Of a stretch of DNA of 64,000 bases, positions 35,045-44,394 are shown piece by piece; the first letter of the stretch is position 1; every line of letters starts with the position of its first letter. The stretch lies in NCBI GenBank assembly GCA_036560485.1, contig DATBRC010000020.1, positions 186,001 to 250,000 on the forward strand, in the 5' to 3' direction. Below the pieces are notes generated by a model, which was given only the letters and a program-made list of their open reading frames with translations, did no database searches and was not told the origin of the DNA. The translations under genes were made by a program, and so were the position numbers. Origin of the DNA: DATBRC01 sp036560485. GTDB lineage: Bacteria; Pseudomonadota; Gammaproteobacteria; Burkholderiales; Burkholderiaceae_D.

Positions 35045-35326
35045 TATTTCAAACACCTTGATGCATCGATAAAACAATATTTCATTCAATGCTGGAAATC
35101 ATTTCGGTAATGATCACGCATTTTTCTTATAAACATAATCGCGAATATACGTGTCTTTACCTGTCTAAAAGCAACATGATAAATGAAGTATCTCTACGAG
35201 ATTGAGGAGGTTGACAGAATGGTAACGCATAGTCGCTTTATTTACCACAATCGACTATGCAATCGAGCCATAAACCGGCATCAATTTGCAAAATTTAACA
35301 ACTCCAAAGCGATAGCAAGTTCACAT

Positions 35327-36121
35327 TCAGCCTTTGGCGACTGTATCGCTCTTTTCATGTTTAGGACCAAAGGAATAGACCAAGATCGCCAATAGCGCCA
35401 AACACCATACGATCAGCGCGCCAGACGGAAGATCAAAAAGCGCGGAGATAATGAGACCAATGCCATATCCGCCAACCCCTATTCCATATGCGAATGGCAA
35501 ACGTTTTTTCGCCGAATAATTGCGCACTGCCAAAGCAGGAACGATCAAACTGGCGAATACAAGATAAACGCCAACCAATTGAACCGATGCGGTAACAGCC
35601 AATGCAAAAATCAGATAAAAGCCAAGCCGCCCTAATCGCTCTTTAAAAAACATCAGCAGCGCGATGATGACTACCGCACCGACTGCGGGCAATATCAATT
35701 GCTCATAACCTACCCATAAAATCTGTCCCGCCAACAAATCCCGTAAATGCTCGCCGCCATGCGGATTATGCGCGAGCAGTAAAAGTCCTCCTGTCGCTGC
35801 CAGAATAAACATCACGCCAATTTGCGCTTCCTGCACTTCAGGCCAACGCTTCTCGGTCCAGGTCAACAGGAATGCACCAAGGATGGCAGCGCTTCCCGCC
35901 GCTGCCTGCACCAGCCATCCTTGCGGATCCAGATCCAGCATGCCGGCCACGATAACGCCAAGCGCGGCGATTTGTGCAATCGCCAAATCGATAAAGACGA
36001 TACCGCGCTTCAGCACTTGCGTGCCAAGCGGCACGTGCGTAATCAATACCAAAATCCCCGCCAGAAAAGCGGGAGCGATGATTTTCAAATCGATCGCACC
36101 TTGCATCATGTCAGCATTCAT
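35327..36121 (-). CDS. znuB: Zinc-type ABC transporter permease (ZnuB-like)
   Basis: 264 residues with about eight hydrophobic helices, ABC-3 family permease for Zn2+ or Mn2+. Family features include VPLGTQVLKRGIVFIDLAIAQ and the later LVGVYLVFASLIVPALAVRN. Its ATG overlaps the stop of the binding-protein gene as ATGA, so translation is coupled. No ATPase gene follows: the next gene is the fimV-like one. An ATPase from elsewhere must power it. Metal identity is inferred from the binding protein. Confidence 0.9.
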   Translation of the reverse strand: MNADMMQGAIDLKIIAPAFLAGILVLITHVPLGTQVLKRGIVFIDLAIAQIAALGVIVAGMLDLDPQGWLVQAAAGSAAILGAFLLTWTEKRWPEVQEAQIGVMFILAATGGLLLLAHNPHGGEHLRDLLAGQILWVGYEQLILPAVGAVVIIALLMFFKERLGRLGFYLIFALAVTASVQLVGVYLVFASLIVPALAVRNYSAKKRLPFAYGIGVGGYGIGLIISALFDLPSGALIVWCLALLAILVYSFGPKHEKSDTVAKG

Positions 36122-37023
36122 TTGGCCACCTCCAGCAAGCGTTGTACCGTGTCATCAAACAGACCGAACAAGTCCTTTGCCTTGTCATCGCCACCGACTG
36201 TAAATGGCAACACGACTGCCGGAATATGTGCATGATCGGCCAGCCATTTGGATGCACGTTCATCCTGATAAGCCGCGCGCAATACCATCTTGGCGGGTTG
36301 ATTCTGTAATTGTCCGAGCAATTCTGCCAAATGCGCGGCGCTCGGTTCAACGCCCGGTTTCGGTTCAAGTGTTCCCACCTCACGCATGCCTAACCAATGA
36401 GAAAGATATTCCATGTTTTTATGATGGACAACGACTGCCACATTCTTCAGCGGCGCTGCTTGTTGTTCCCACTTTTTCATTGCTGCATTCCAGCGTGTAG
36501 AAAAATCCTGGTAACGCGCTTGATAAGTGCCTGCATTGGCCGGATCGATCTGGCTTAAACGCTTCGTCAATGCATCGGCGACCAGTGCGATGTTGTGCGG
36601 ATCTTGCTGGATATGCGGATTGCCCGATGCATGGACATCGCCGTCACTGCGATCCAGTCTTGTCGGTACTTCCAGACGATGGACGAAATTACCTGCCTCA
36701 AAATGTCCCGGCTGACCCGGCGCAATTTTTGGATTGCTTGATTGTTGCAGCAAGATAGGCAGCCACCCTACTTCCAGTTCCATGCCGGTACAGACCAATA
36801 AATCGGCATTGCGCGTACGTGCAATCAAACTGGGACGTGCTTCGATCCGATGCGGATCTTGCAATGCGTTGGTGGCGCTCGATACTTTGACTTTATCGCC
36901 GCCAAGTTCACTGGTTAAAGCGGCCCACTCCGGCTCGCACGCGAGTACGTTAAGTGCAGCATGCGACGGCAACGAGCAAAGCGCCAGTACTAAACCTGAC
37001 AAGGAAAATAATAATTTTTTCAT
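36118..37023 (-). CDS. znuA: Periplasmic zinc-binding protein (ZnuA-like)
   Basis: 301 residues. Signal peptide residues 1-22 ending LPSHA. Cluster A-1 binding protein with candidate metal ligands: His in QDPHRIEARPS, a His-bearing segment DVHASGNPHIQQDPHN, and His in VVVHHKNMEY. Pattern fits zinc or manganese capture. The next gene upstream is a porin-like outer membrane protein (10 bases apart) and the one downstream the permease. The very short gap and shared direction make a four-gene operon likely. Confidence 0.9.
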   Translation of the reverse strand: MKKLLFSLSGLVLALCSLPSHAALNVLACEPEWAALTSELGGDKVKVSSATNALQDPHRIEARPSLIARTRNADLLVCTGMELEVGWLPILLQQSSNPKIAPGQPGHFEAGNFVHRLEVPTRLDRSDGDVHASGNPHIQQDPHNIALVADALTKRLSQIDPANAGTYQARYQDFSTRWNAAMKKWEQQAAPLKNVAVVVHHKNMEYLSHWLGMREVGTLEPKPGVEPSAAHLAELLGQLQNQPAKMVLRAAYQDERASKWLADHAHIPAVVLPFTVGGDDKAKDLFGLFDDTVQRLLEVAK

Positions 37024-37032
37024 GTTGATCTC

Positions 37033-38454
37033 CTAGAATGTGTGCGCGCCATGCGTGCCCAAACTCATGATGTATTGAAGGAAGAGTTGATTGTCGATAG
37101 TCCCCGGGCGCGATTCGTCACGCGCAAGCTGAATGCGGAAGCGACTGAATTCGGACGGTGAATAATCCAGCATCACGCTTGTGCGCGTCGGATTGTATGC
37201 AACAAGTTGCTGGAAGTTGTTCATCGGCAAAGCAAGACTGGTGGAGCCTGAATACAATTTGTCGTAGCGCAATCCGGCGCGCCACAGCGGCATGAATTGA
37301 TATACGCCTTGCAAATACCAGCCGGACTGTGCGGATGTGTAATTGCCCGTTGGCCCAGGTGGTTGAGCCAGCGTATCGGAAGCCATCACTCCGTTTTCTT
37401 TACGCCGGAAATATTCTCCCTGCAACTTGAAATTGGTTTGCACCGGATTGCCGTTGGGCGACCATTTATAAATGCCATCTGCAATCCATACATTGCTTGT
37501 ACCGGTAAATGCATTTGTCACATTGGTGCCCGTATCCACAAACGAGCGATTGCTGGCACCTGTATGCAAATACGAAAGTCCCGTGCGCCAACTTGCACTG
37601 TCACCAATGTCATCGCCCAGATGAGCGAATAATGCGACAGAGCCGACACCGTTTTTATTACGTTCAGTACCAGGATAAGCAGAGCTGCTTCCTGCTTCCA
37701 AACCCAGTTCAAAGAAACGTTCGGTCGGCGCCAGCCATTTGAATTGCAAACCATCCGGCTTGTATTGGCCGCCGAAGAAAGCCTGATACGCCAATGGCGC
37801 ATCGACAAAATCCCATGCATGCGCATGTTGGCTATTCAGGTAGCCGATCGATGACAAGAAGCGGCCTGCTTTTATGTTGAGACCATTCGATAAACCTTGC
37901 GTTTGAAAGAATGCTTCTTCCACGCTCGCACTGTTATCGGATGCCAGAGAAAATGTCAGCTGCCCGGCAAATTGCGGATCGATATTGGCGCCAAATGTCA
38001 GTTCGGATTCGCCCAAACTGAAATTGCGTTTGCCCGGACCGACCTCATCACCGCTTGGCACGAATCCCTGCAGCCGATATTGCTGAGGATCTTGCGACAA
38101 GTTGGCATATGTGCCGCCGAGAATCAGCGCAACCGATGGATTGAATCCACTTGCAGAAGCTGCTGCACCACCGACTGGTGCTGATGCCGACGCTACAGAT
38201 TGCTGTGATGGATTTTGTTCCGATGTATTTGCTACGGCCTTGGCCTCACTATTGGGCTGCTGCGGCGCCTCCGATTTCACTTCATATGCTTGCAAGCGTT
38301 TTTCAAGCGCTTGAATACGTGCTTCGTAATTGTTTTTCAATTGCTGAATTTGCTCGCGGATCTGTGCCAATTCTTTTTCGTCAGCTGCATGCGCTGAAAA
38401 TGGCATGCCGAATGCGACGGCCAATGTCGCCGTCATCACGGAGTGTTTTAACAT
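37033..38454 (-). CDS. Porin-like outer membrane protein of the zinc locus
   Basis: 473 residues. Signal peptide residues about 1-23 (AVAFGMPFSAHA). A coiled coil follows (ELAQIREQIQQLKNNYEARIQALEKRLQAYE), then an Ala/Ser-rich linker and a long beta-rich part with aromatic and Gly pairs, ending in TF (SLGTHGAHTF), the usual outer-membrane signal. It probably lets zinc or a zinc complex through the outer membrane. Start at 38454 is taken because the longer frame to 38694 gives no signal peptide and overlaps the next gene. AGG lies eight bases upstream. Confidence 0.82.
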   Translation of the reverse strand: MLKHSVMTATLAVAFGMPFSAHAADEKELAQIREQIQQLKNNYEARIQALEKRLQAYEVKSEAPQQPNSEAKAVANTSEQNPSQQSVASASAPVGGAAASASGFNPSVALILGGTYANLSQDPQQYRLQGFVPSGDEVGPGKRNFSLGESELTFGANIDPQFAGQLTFSLASDNSASVEEAFFQTQGLSNGLNIKAGRFLSSIGYLNSQHAHAWDFVDAPLAYQAFFGGQYKPDGLQFKWLAPTERFFELGLEAGSSSAYPGTERNKNGVGSVALFAHLGDDIGDSASWRTGLSYLHTGASNRSFVDTGTNVTNAFTGTSNVWIADGIYKWSPNGNPVQTNFKLQGEYFRRKENGVMASDTLAQPPGPTGNYTSAQSGWYLQGVYQFMPLWRAGLRYDKLYSGSTSLALPMNNFQQLVAYNPTRTSVMLDYSPSEFSRFRIQLARDESRPGTIDNQLFLQYIMSLGTHGAHTF

Positions 38455-38522
38455 GGTGCTACCTTTTATTAATGGATGCGAAATAGAACTTGCCGTTACC
38501 AACAAGTTCCTACCAAAAATTA

Positions 38523-38840
38523 TTAGGCGAGCACAGGTGGAGCACGTGAATCGAAAACGCAAACAGTCCTTGGGACAAGGGTAGGCGTTACATGAGGAAG
38601 AGGAAGAGGACTGGGAGCGGCATCTGCAAAAATCTGGAATAGATGGCTCGTCAATGCAGAGCCGATTTGGGCGAACGCCAAACATTGTTCGCACGCCTGC
38701 TCGGTCGGTAAATGTTTGTTTTGCTGAGAGCGGTGGCTGTTATCCGACAAATGCGAAACGGCATGTGTAAAGCCCATTTGCTGCGTTAAAAGCAGCAAAA
38801 GTGCGAGCAATACGGGCAGGATTCGTCGGTAGGTTTTCAC
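38523..38840 (-). CDS. Small exported Cys/His protein (DUF2946-like)
   Basis: 105 residues. An N-terminal hydrophobic run (ILPVLLALLLLLTQQMGFTHA) is a signal peptide. The mature part has a His-rich start (HAVSHLSDNSHRSQQNKH) and CEQC, followed by a Pro-rich tail. Similar small proteins (DUF2946) occur with copper or zinc genes and may bind metal. It heads the putative zinc operon, 68 bases before the porin-like gene. The family match is tentative. Confidence 0.68.
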   Translation of the reverse strand: MKTYRRILPVLLALLLLLTQQMGFTHAVSHLSDNSHRSQQNKHLPTEQACEQCLAFAQIGSALTSHLFQIFADAAPSPLPLPHVTPTLVPRTVCVFDSRAPPVLA

Positions 38841-38955
38841 AGGCTATAGATACTACACTTCTTTAAAACAATGCGTGAACAAAATCATAATCAAACAAAA
38901 TATGCTGTGCAAGCTTAGAACTCATTTCATCAATAACCGTGTGATGGAATGCGCT

Positions 38956-39699
38956 CTAATTGCGCGCATGGGACAGATTGAAATTCTCCACGCCATCAAA
39001 TAACGTCAATTCCGCAGCCAGTTCCGTGATCCTCGATTCTTTTTTCCTGCCGAGAACAACCGCGACAAAACTCCATTCTGTCTTGCCTTCTCGAAAGTTG
39101 ACTGAAATCGAGCCACCGGCGATTTCATAGCCTCGCTCCAATGCAGCACGCCGCAATGATTCTTCTTTCGGGACAAAATCCCTTTTAAATTGCAAAGTGA
39201 TAGCGACCGCATGCCGCGAAGGCAACCAACTCTCCAGCCGAGAAACCAATGCCATGCAGACAGCGGACAGTATCGCCAACAAAATCGCCGCTGCATAAAA
39301 ACCAACGCCTACCATAATGCCGATGGCGGATGCAGCCCAGATCGAAGCAGCAGTCGTGAGACCGCTGATCGTAAAGCCGTCACGCATGATGACGCCGGCT
39401 CCCAGGAAGCCGACACCGGTGACTATCCCTTGAATAACGCGAGTCGGATCAGGTCCGACCAGCATCGTGTCATGTCCGCCGTACCAAAAATTGGGATAGC
39501 CGGAAATAACGGTCAACGCCGCAGACGCCATGCACACAAGGCCATACGTGCGCATGCCGGCAGCGCGTCCATGATAAGAACGCTCATAGCCAACCGTCAA
39601 GCCTAATAACAATGCGCCGAGCAGATTCAAAAAAACAATGGCATTGGTTGCGAGTTGATGTTCCGACCAATAAGATCCCAGCATATCAAGCGACAACAT
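38956..39699 (-). CDS. MgtC/SapB family membrane protein
   Basis: 247 residues. The N-terminal MgtC domain has about five hydrophobic helices with the family motifs LLGLTVGYERSYHGRAAGMRTY, VTGVGFLGAGVIMRDG and GLTTAASIWAASAIG. The C-terminal ~90 residues form a soluble ACT-like domain. MgtC proteins help survival at low magnesium and modulate the F1Fo ATPase or phosphate use in pathogens. A CorA-type gene lies 0.8 kb away in the same direction. GGGGG precedes the ATG. Confidence 0.92.
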   Translation of the reverse strand: MLSLDMLGSYWSEHQLATNAIVFLNLLGALLLGLTVGYERSYHGRAAGMRTYGLVCMASAALTVISGYPNFWYGGHDTMLVGPDPTRVIQGIVTGVGFLGAGVIMRDGFTISGLTTAASIWAASAIGIMVGVGFYAAAILLAILSAVCMALVSRLESWLPSRHAVAITLQFKRDFVPKEESLRRAALERGYEIAGGSISVNFREGKTEWSFVAVVLGRKKESRITELAAELTLFDGVENFNLSHARN

Positions 39700-39717
39700 G
39701 GATGCCCCCTATTTATT

Positions 39718-40050
39718 TTATTTGGCTGAATCTTGAATGAATTTTTCTATGGCAGCCACAGCATGGCCATCTCTGCGAATAAACTCGACTCCCACCCGAT
39801 ACCCTGCCAAAAATGTATGTTTGGCACAGTGCGCAATTCTTGCTGTAAATACCAATTGTTCTGTACTGCCAGGCAGGGAAAAACGAAGCATCCGCGTTGC
39901 ACCGGGGTGCAACTCCTCTTCGAGGATAATCGCTGCGCCACCTATCGAAATGTCCATCAGCCTGACGGGATTCCAGGTATTGGCAAGCACATCAGCCAGC
40001 CATGCTTCCGTTTCAAGTGATTTTCGAAAATGCGCACGCTTATCGATCAT
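39718..40050 (-). CDS. PilZ domain protein, second copy
   Basis: 110 residues with RAHFRK at the start and DISIGGAAI at about residues 33-41, the PilZ c-di-GMP motifs in similar form to the protein at 24895-25266. The two share the plan (motif, SxxGGAA, strand VGVEF near the end) and may be paralogues. It stands 18 bases upstream of the mgtC gene in the same direction, so both may be co-transcribed. Confidence 0.88.
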   Translation of the reverse strand: MIDKRAHFRKSLETEAWLADVLANTWNPVRLMDISIGGAAIILEEELHPGATRMLRFSLPGSTEQLVFTARIAHCAKHTFLAGYRVGVEFIRRDGHAVAAIEKFIQDSAK

Positions 40051-40277
40051 AATTATTTGTCATTTATAAGTAATTTTCGGCTTCATCAATTGACTTCACT
40101 TTTACCTTCGCACAAAAATGCATGAGTGTATTACTTGTGCGGCATGATGATCATTCACCTGATTTTACTTACTATTTCCAATGAATAAAAAATATTCTTA
40201 ACGAGCATCACGCATTATATTTTTCGCAATGCATCAAGAGTGAGAGTGAACTTGATGACGATGAGCGTAATGGGAAC

Positions 40278-40484
40278 TTAATCGCGCCCTTTCCCCGAAT
40301 TATTCATCAGCATTCGAACACCAATAAAAATCAGGAGCAGCGGCCACCATTTCACAAGGTGTCTCAAAATATCTTTAATCACACTATGTTCGACCAGACC
40401 GGTCGTCTCTAAAAGTGCGACGACACCAATAATAATTAAAAGGATGGCGCCGAACCATCTTGTATTACTTCGTCTCATATTCAT
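40278..40484 (-). CDS. Small two-helix membrane protein (LiaF/DUF5668-like)
   Basis: 68 residues with two hydrophobic helices (WFGAILLIIIGVVALLETTG and WWPLLLIFIGVRMLM) around a short loop. The WWPLLLIFIGV motif matches the N-terminal region of LiaF-like/DUF5668 proteins. Function is unknown. Follows the corA gene by 33 bases in the same direction, so probably one transcript. Confidence 0.75.
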   Translation of the reverse strand: MNMRRSNTRWFGAILLIIIGVVALLETTGLVEHSVIKDILRHLVKWWPLLLIFIGVRMLMNNSGKGRD

Positions 40485-40517
40485 TCTCTTTAGGATTATT
40501 TTAAGTATTTGAAATTA

Positions 40518-41483
40518 TCAAAGCCAGCGTGATTTTCTGAAACGGTAATACATATAGCCACATACCGAAAACATCAAAAACAAAGCAAGCGGATAACCGT
40601 ATTTCCATTCCAGCTCAGGCATCGCTTTGAAATTCATTCCCCAGATCCCGGCAAACGTCGTTGCGACCGCAAAAATTGCAGCGCCTGCAGCCAATCGCTT
40701 ATTGACTTCGTTCTCATTGATCGCAACCATCGACAAGTTAACTTGAATCGCAGTGCCGATCGTGTCGCGGATCGCATCGATCGATGTATTGATGCGATGC
40801 AGATGGTCATATACATCGCGGAAATATTCCTGCGTATCGGCACATATTGCAGGCACCCTGCCGCCATACAGTTTTGCCGTTGCCTCCATCAGTGGCGATA
40901 CTGCATGCTTCAACATCAGCACTTTGCGCTTGAGCTGATACAACCGTTCGATATTGGCGCGCTCGGTGTCTTTGGTAAAAATCTGGTCTTCAATCGTTTC
41001 AAGTTCAGACTCCAATGCATCGATTACGGGGAAATACCGATCGACGACCGCATCCATCAATGCATAAAAGACGAAGGAAGAGCCATGCTTGAGAAGATGC
41101 GGCTCGCGCTCGCAGCGCGCACGCACACCCAAAAATCCTTGCTGACTGCGATTGCGTACCGAGAGTACGTAATTTTTGCCGATAAAGATATTGACCTCGC
41201 CAAGGCTCAGCTCGCCATCCACCATATCAACCGTATGTACAACAGCAAATAAGGAATCACCGTATTCTTCAATTTTGGGGCGTTGATGTCCGTGCCTAGC
41301 ATCCTCGACAGCCAAGTCATGCAAGCCGAATTCTTCCTGCATTTTTTCCAGTTCAGCTGCATCAGCATCGCGTAGCGCCACCCAAACAAAACAATCATCA
41401 CGTTCCACATAGTCGCTGATTTCCTCAATGGGAATATCGGAGAGCTTCTTTCCCTCCTGATAGGCAACACAATTGATAAGCAT
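40518..41483 (-). CDS. corA: CorA-type magnesium/cobalt transporter
   Basis: 321 residues. The acidic cytosolic part fills residues 1-260, followed by two membrane helices joined by the selectivity loop GMNFKAMPE, with Gly-Met-Asn near residue 281. The C-terminus is short and basic (YRFRKSRWL). Forms a pentamer for Mg2+ uptake. CGGAG lies nine bases before the ATG. Neighbours include an mgtC gene, suggesting a magnesium block. Confidence 0.94.
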   Translation of the reverse strand: MLINCVAYQEGKKLSDIPIEEISDYVERDDCFVWVALRDADAAELEKMQEEFGLHDLAVEDARHGHQRPKIEEYGDSLFAVVHTVDMVDGELSLGEVNIFIGKNYVLSVRNRSQQGFLGVRARCEREPHLLKHGSSFVFYALMDAVVDRYFPVIDALESELETIEDQIFTKDTERANIERLYQLKRKVLMLKHAVSPLMEATAKLYGGRVPAICADTQEYFRDVYDHLHRINTSIDAIRDTIGTAIQVNLSMVAINENEVNKRLAAGAAIFAVATTFAGIWGMNFKAMPELEWKYGYPLALFLMFSVCGYMYYRFRKSRWL

Positions 41484-41655
41484 GAACGGCTACTCCGGAA
41501 ATAATTGGGCTGATTACAGATTTAGATTATGCACTATTGCCATAGTCTTCAGTCAATCTGTGTTCAGCAAGTGACAAAAATTGCGCTATTTCAATGAGAA
41601 AGAAAGCGCATTTTGATTATGGTCTGCAGCAGGAAAAATCATTCCACTTTATTTT

Positions 41656-43053
41656 TCAACTTGATGTCGGATGAATCATGTCTGTTGGCCGCACCCAAAG
41701 GTCAAACTCTTCTGCAGTGACAAAACCAAGTTTTAAGGCTGCCTGTTTTAAAGTACTGCCATCGTGATGTGCCTGCTTTGCAATTTGTGCAGCTTTGTCA
41801 TAACCGATATGTGGCGTCAACGCCGTCACCAACATCAGTGAGCGCTCCATCAATTCTGCAATATGCTCGCGATTTGCTTCAATCCCTTGCGCGCAATGCG
41901 TATCGAAACTTGCCATCCCATCGGCCAGCAAGCGCACGCTTTGCAAAAAATTGTGTGCGATCAGCGGCTTGAATACATTCAACTCAAAATTTCCCGAAGC
42001 GCCGCCGAAATTGATCGCCACATCATTACCGAATACCTGGCAGCACAACATGGTCAGCGCTTCGCATTGCGTCGGATTGACTTTGCCTGGCATGATCGAA
42101 CTGCCTGGCTCATTTTCGGGAATACTGATCTCGCCCAAGCCTGAACGCGGCCCGGACGACAGCCAGCGCACATCATTCGCAATTTTCATCAACGCTGCAG
42201 CAAGAGTTTTCAAAGCACCGTGCGCCGCGAGCATCGCATCATGTGAGGCCAATGCTGCGAATTTATTAGAAGCGCTTTTGAACGGCAAACCACATCGTTT
42301 GGACAATTCTTCAGCCACACGATCGCCAAATTCGACGTGTGTATTCAATCCTGTTCCAACAGCTGTCCCACCTACCGCCAATTCATAAAGCGGCGATAAA
42401 ACAGCAGAAATAATAAATTCAGCATGCGTCAACTGTGCGACATACCCCGAAAATTCCTGACCGAGAGTGAGCGGTGTCGCATCTTGCAAATGGGTGCGGC
42501 CTATTTTTACGATGTCGGAAAATGCGATGGATTTTTGTTCGAGAGTTTCACGCAATTTTCGCAAAGCCGGAAGCAGCTTGTTCACAATTTGCAGGCTGGC
42601 CGCAACATGCATCGCCGTCGGAAAAATATCATTGGAAGATTGCCCAAGATTGACGTCGTCATTCGGATGCACCAAGCGGGCTGCGCCGCGCTCTCCCCCC
42701 ATCAATTCCGATGCACGGTTCGCCAGCACTTCGTTCATGTTCATGTTGGTTTGGGTGCCGGAGCCGGTTTGCCAAATTGAGAGGGGGAATTCATCCATGT
42801 GTAGCGATGCAATTACCTCATCGGCTGCTTGCACGATGGCCTCACTTTTTGTTTTGGATAACCGTCCCAAGTCATGATTAACCAATATACATGCGCGTTT
42901 AACTTCAGCAAGAGCTGTGATCAATTCGCCTGGCATGCACTCGATGGAGATATGGAAATGTTCAAGTGATCGTTGGGTTTGCGCGCCCCATAGCCGTTCA
43001 TTCGGTACGGCTACCGCGCCGAAAGTATCATGCTCTTGTCTGACATCTGTCAT
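41656..43053 (-). CDS. fumC: Class II fumarate hydratase
   Basis: 465 residues; converts fumarate to malate in the TCA cycle without an iron-sulfur cluster. Signatures: TGSGTQTNMNMNEV, GRTHLQDATPLTLGQE and the superfamily motif GSSIMPGKVNP near residue 320. The His in GRTH and the Ser in GSS are the catalytic pair. Oxidation-resistant FumC often backs up Fe-S fumarases. The ribosome site is weak. Confidence 0.96.
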   Translation of the reverse strand: MTDVRQEHDTFGAVAVPNERLWGAQTQRSLEHFHISIECMPGELITALAEVKRACILVNHDLGRLSKTKSEAIVQAADEVIASLHMDEFPLSIWQTGSGTQTNMNMNEVLANRASELMGGERGAARLVHPNDDVNLGQSSNDIFPTAMHVAASLQIVNKLLPALRKLRETLEQKSIAFSDIVKIGRTHLQDATPLTLGQEFSGYVAQLTHAEFIISAVLSPLYELAVGGTAVGTGLNTHVEFGDRVAEELSKRCGLPFKSASNKFAALASHDAMLAAHGALKTLAAALMKIANDVRWLSSGPRSGLGEISIPENEPGSSIMPGKVNPTQCEALTMLCCQVFGNDVAINFGGASGNFELNVFKPLIAHNFLQSVRLLADGMASFDTHCAQGIEANREHIAELMERSLMLVTALTPHIGYDKAAQIAKQAHHDGSTLKQAALKLGFVTAEEFDLWVRPTDMIHPTSS

Positions 43054-43358
43054 AGCAGATTCGCCACTATATCAAAAAGTCCGTTCAATAACACACTTCT
43101 CCAATTGAATTGAATGACACCTCGCTCACTGCTTGCACAGATAGAGAGCTAGCATTGTGTAACAGACATGCAATGATTCCGATATGCCATAATTATCCAC
43201 TGGAAATTTTCCGAAAATTTCTTTACTATCCATTCTGAGCGTTCCGCGCACGATACATGAAAATTATTCAAATATCGATCATGACTACATTTTTTAATCT
43301 ATGCACTCAGCTAATCATCGCTTTCGTAATACCAACTACTCATTCTTGATTCACACTA
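43054..43358. other. Intergenic region, 305 bases
   Basis: AT-rich divergent gap between fumC and the TonB-like gene. Promoters must lie here; I see no repeat, RNA or clear box. Confidence 0.5.
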
Positions 43359-44039
43359 ATGTCCAAGCTTTGGCCAAATTGGTCTGCTGAATTCGGAAGA
43401 AATCCTAGACTAAGAACAATGCTGCAATACCATCCGATTGCAGTAGGACTATCAATTACAGCGCATTTGCTTTTTGTACTTTCGGTTATGAATGCAAATA
43501 GTATGCTGACTTTCGGCACAGTACCCTACAAGCAAAAACCTAAAAAAGATTTCGATGTTTACCTTGTCAAACAAGATGTATTGACTACACAGCCCCACAG
43601 TAGTAGCTCAGATCCAACTAAACCGACTGCATTGGCAAAAGTTCCCCAATTTGACAACACACTCCCTCCATCGTCGGCGCCAATACCTAGCTTCCCCTCT
43701 CTCAACATATTAGAACAATTCAGGCCCTATTACTATCCATCCACCGAACTACAAGTCAAACCAAGCGTCGTGCTCGACACCACACTAAACCTAAAGCTTT
43801 CATCAAACAGAGAACCAAATCGATCTGCCAAATTACGTTTATTGATCAACGAATATGGTGATGTTGATCGAGTCATCATTGATGAAACCAGTTTTTTGGA
43901 ACATTCACAACGGTTATTAATAAAAGCATTGTCACGAATGAAATTCAAACCCGGAATGATAGGCAACACACCCGTCAAGAGCGAATTGGTCATTGAGATT
44001 AAGGAAGAGAAAATTGAAACGCCAAATCTGCCTTGGTGA
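43359..44039 (+). CDS. TonB-like protein with C-terminal domain
   Basis: 226 residues. A membrane helix at about residues 27-45 (PIAVGLSITAHLLFVLSVM) is followed by a Pro/Ser-rich periplasmic linker and a TonB C-terminal-like domain (LRLLINEYGDVDRVIIDETSF, FKPGMIGNTPVKSELVIEI). The plan fits a TonB-type energy transducer, but ExbB and ExbD genes are not nearby and the linker lacks the usual Lys-Pro/Glu-Pro repeats. It could also be a pilus- or envelope-associated relative. AT-rich codon use. Confidence 0.7.
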   Translation: MSKLWPNWSAEFGRNPRLRTMLQYHPIAVGLSITAHLLFVLSVMNANSMLTFGTVPYKQKPKKDFDVYLVKQDVLTTQPHSSSSDPTKPTALAKVPQFDNTLPPSSAPIPSFPSLNILEQFRPYYYPSTELQVKPSVVLDTTLNLKLSSNREPNRSAKLRLLINEYGDVDRVIIDETSFLEHSQRLLIKALSRMKFKPGMIGNTPVKSELVIEIKEEKIETPNLPW

Positions 44040-44341
44040 TACTCCCGCAAATTCAAGGAATTGGGAAGTTGAATTTTCTTCAGCGCAAAGTGGAGAAGTT
44101 TTACATCAAGCAACCACGATTTTCAAAAAAAGCGGATCATTTGCAATGTAACGTGCGCTGCGACTGATGTGATTTCCGGCAACCTGTGTTATATCTACGG
44201 CATTTGCGATACCGATACCACGTACAAAAGCTGTACAACGCGGCTCGGCAATCTACTCATAGCCGAAGCCCTGAGCTCTAAGGAAATGAAATTCGATTAT
44301 GTCAGACTCAATTTCACGCAGCAGAAACAATGGGAACAACA
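44040..44341. other. Intergenic region between the TonB-like and pilY1 genes
   Basis: About 300 bases. A 78-codon open frame at 44169-44405 has no family likeness and runs through the terminator, so it is not called. Nothing else seen. Confidence 0.5.
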
Positions 44342-44373
44342 AATCAAAAGCGGCCTTTGGGCCGCTTTTGATT
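44342..44373. terminator. Bidirectional terminator at the end of the pil operon
   Basis: AATCAAAAGCGGCC and its exact complement around a four-base loop, with A and T runs, 22 bases past the pilY1 stop and downstream of the convergent TonB-like gene. Confidence 0.92.
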
Positions 44374-44394
44374 TTCACACGATGATCGTCCGGA

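Noticed and set aside
38841..38955. Possible Zur box before the zinc operon
   Set aside because: Only a loose AT-rich direct repeat is visible, not the expected palindrome.
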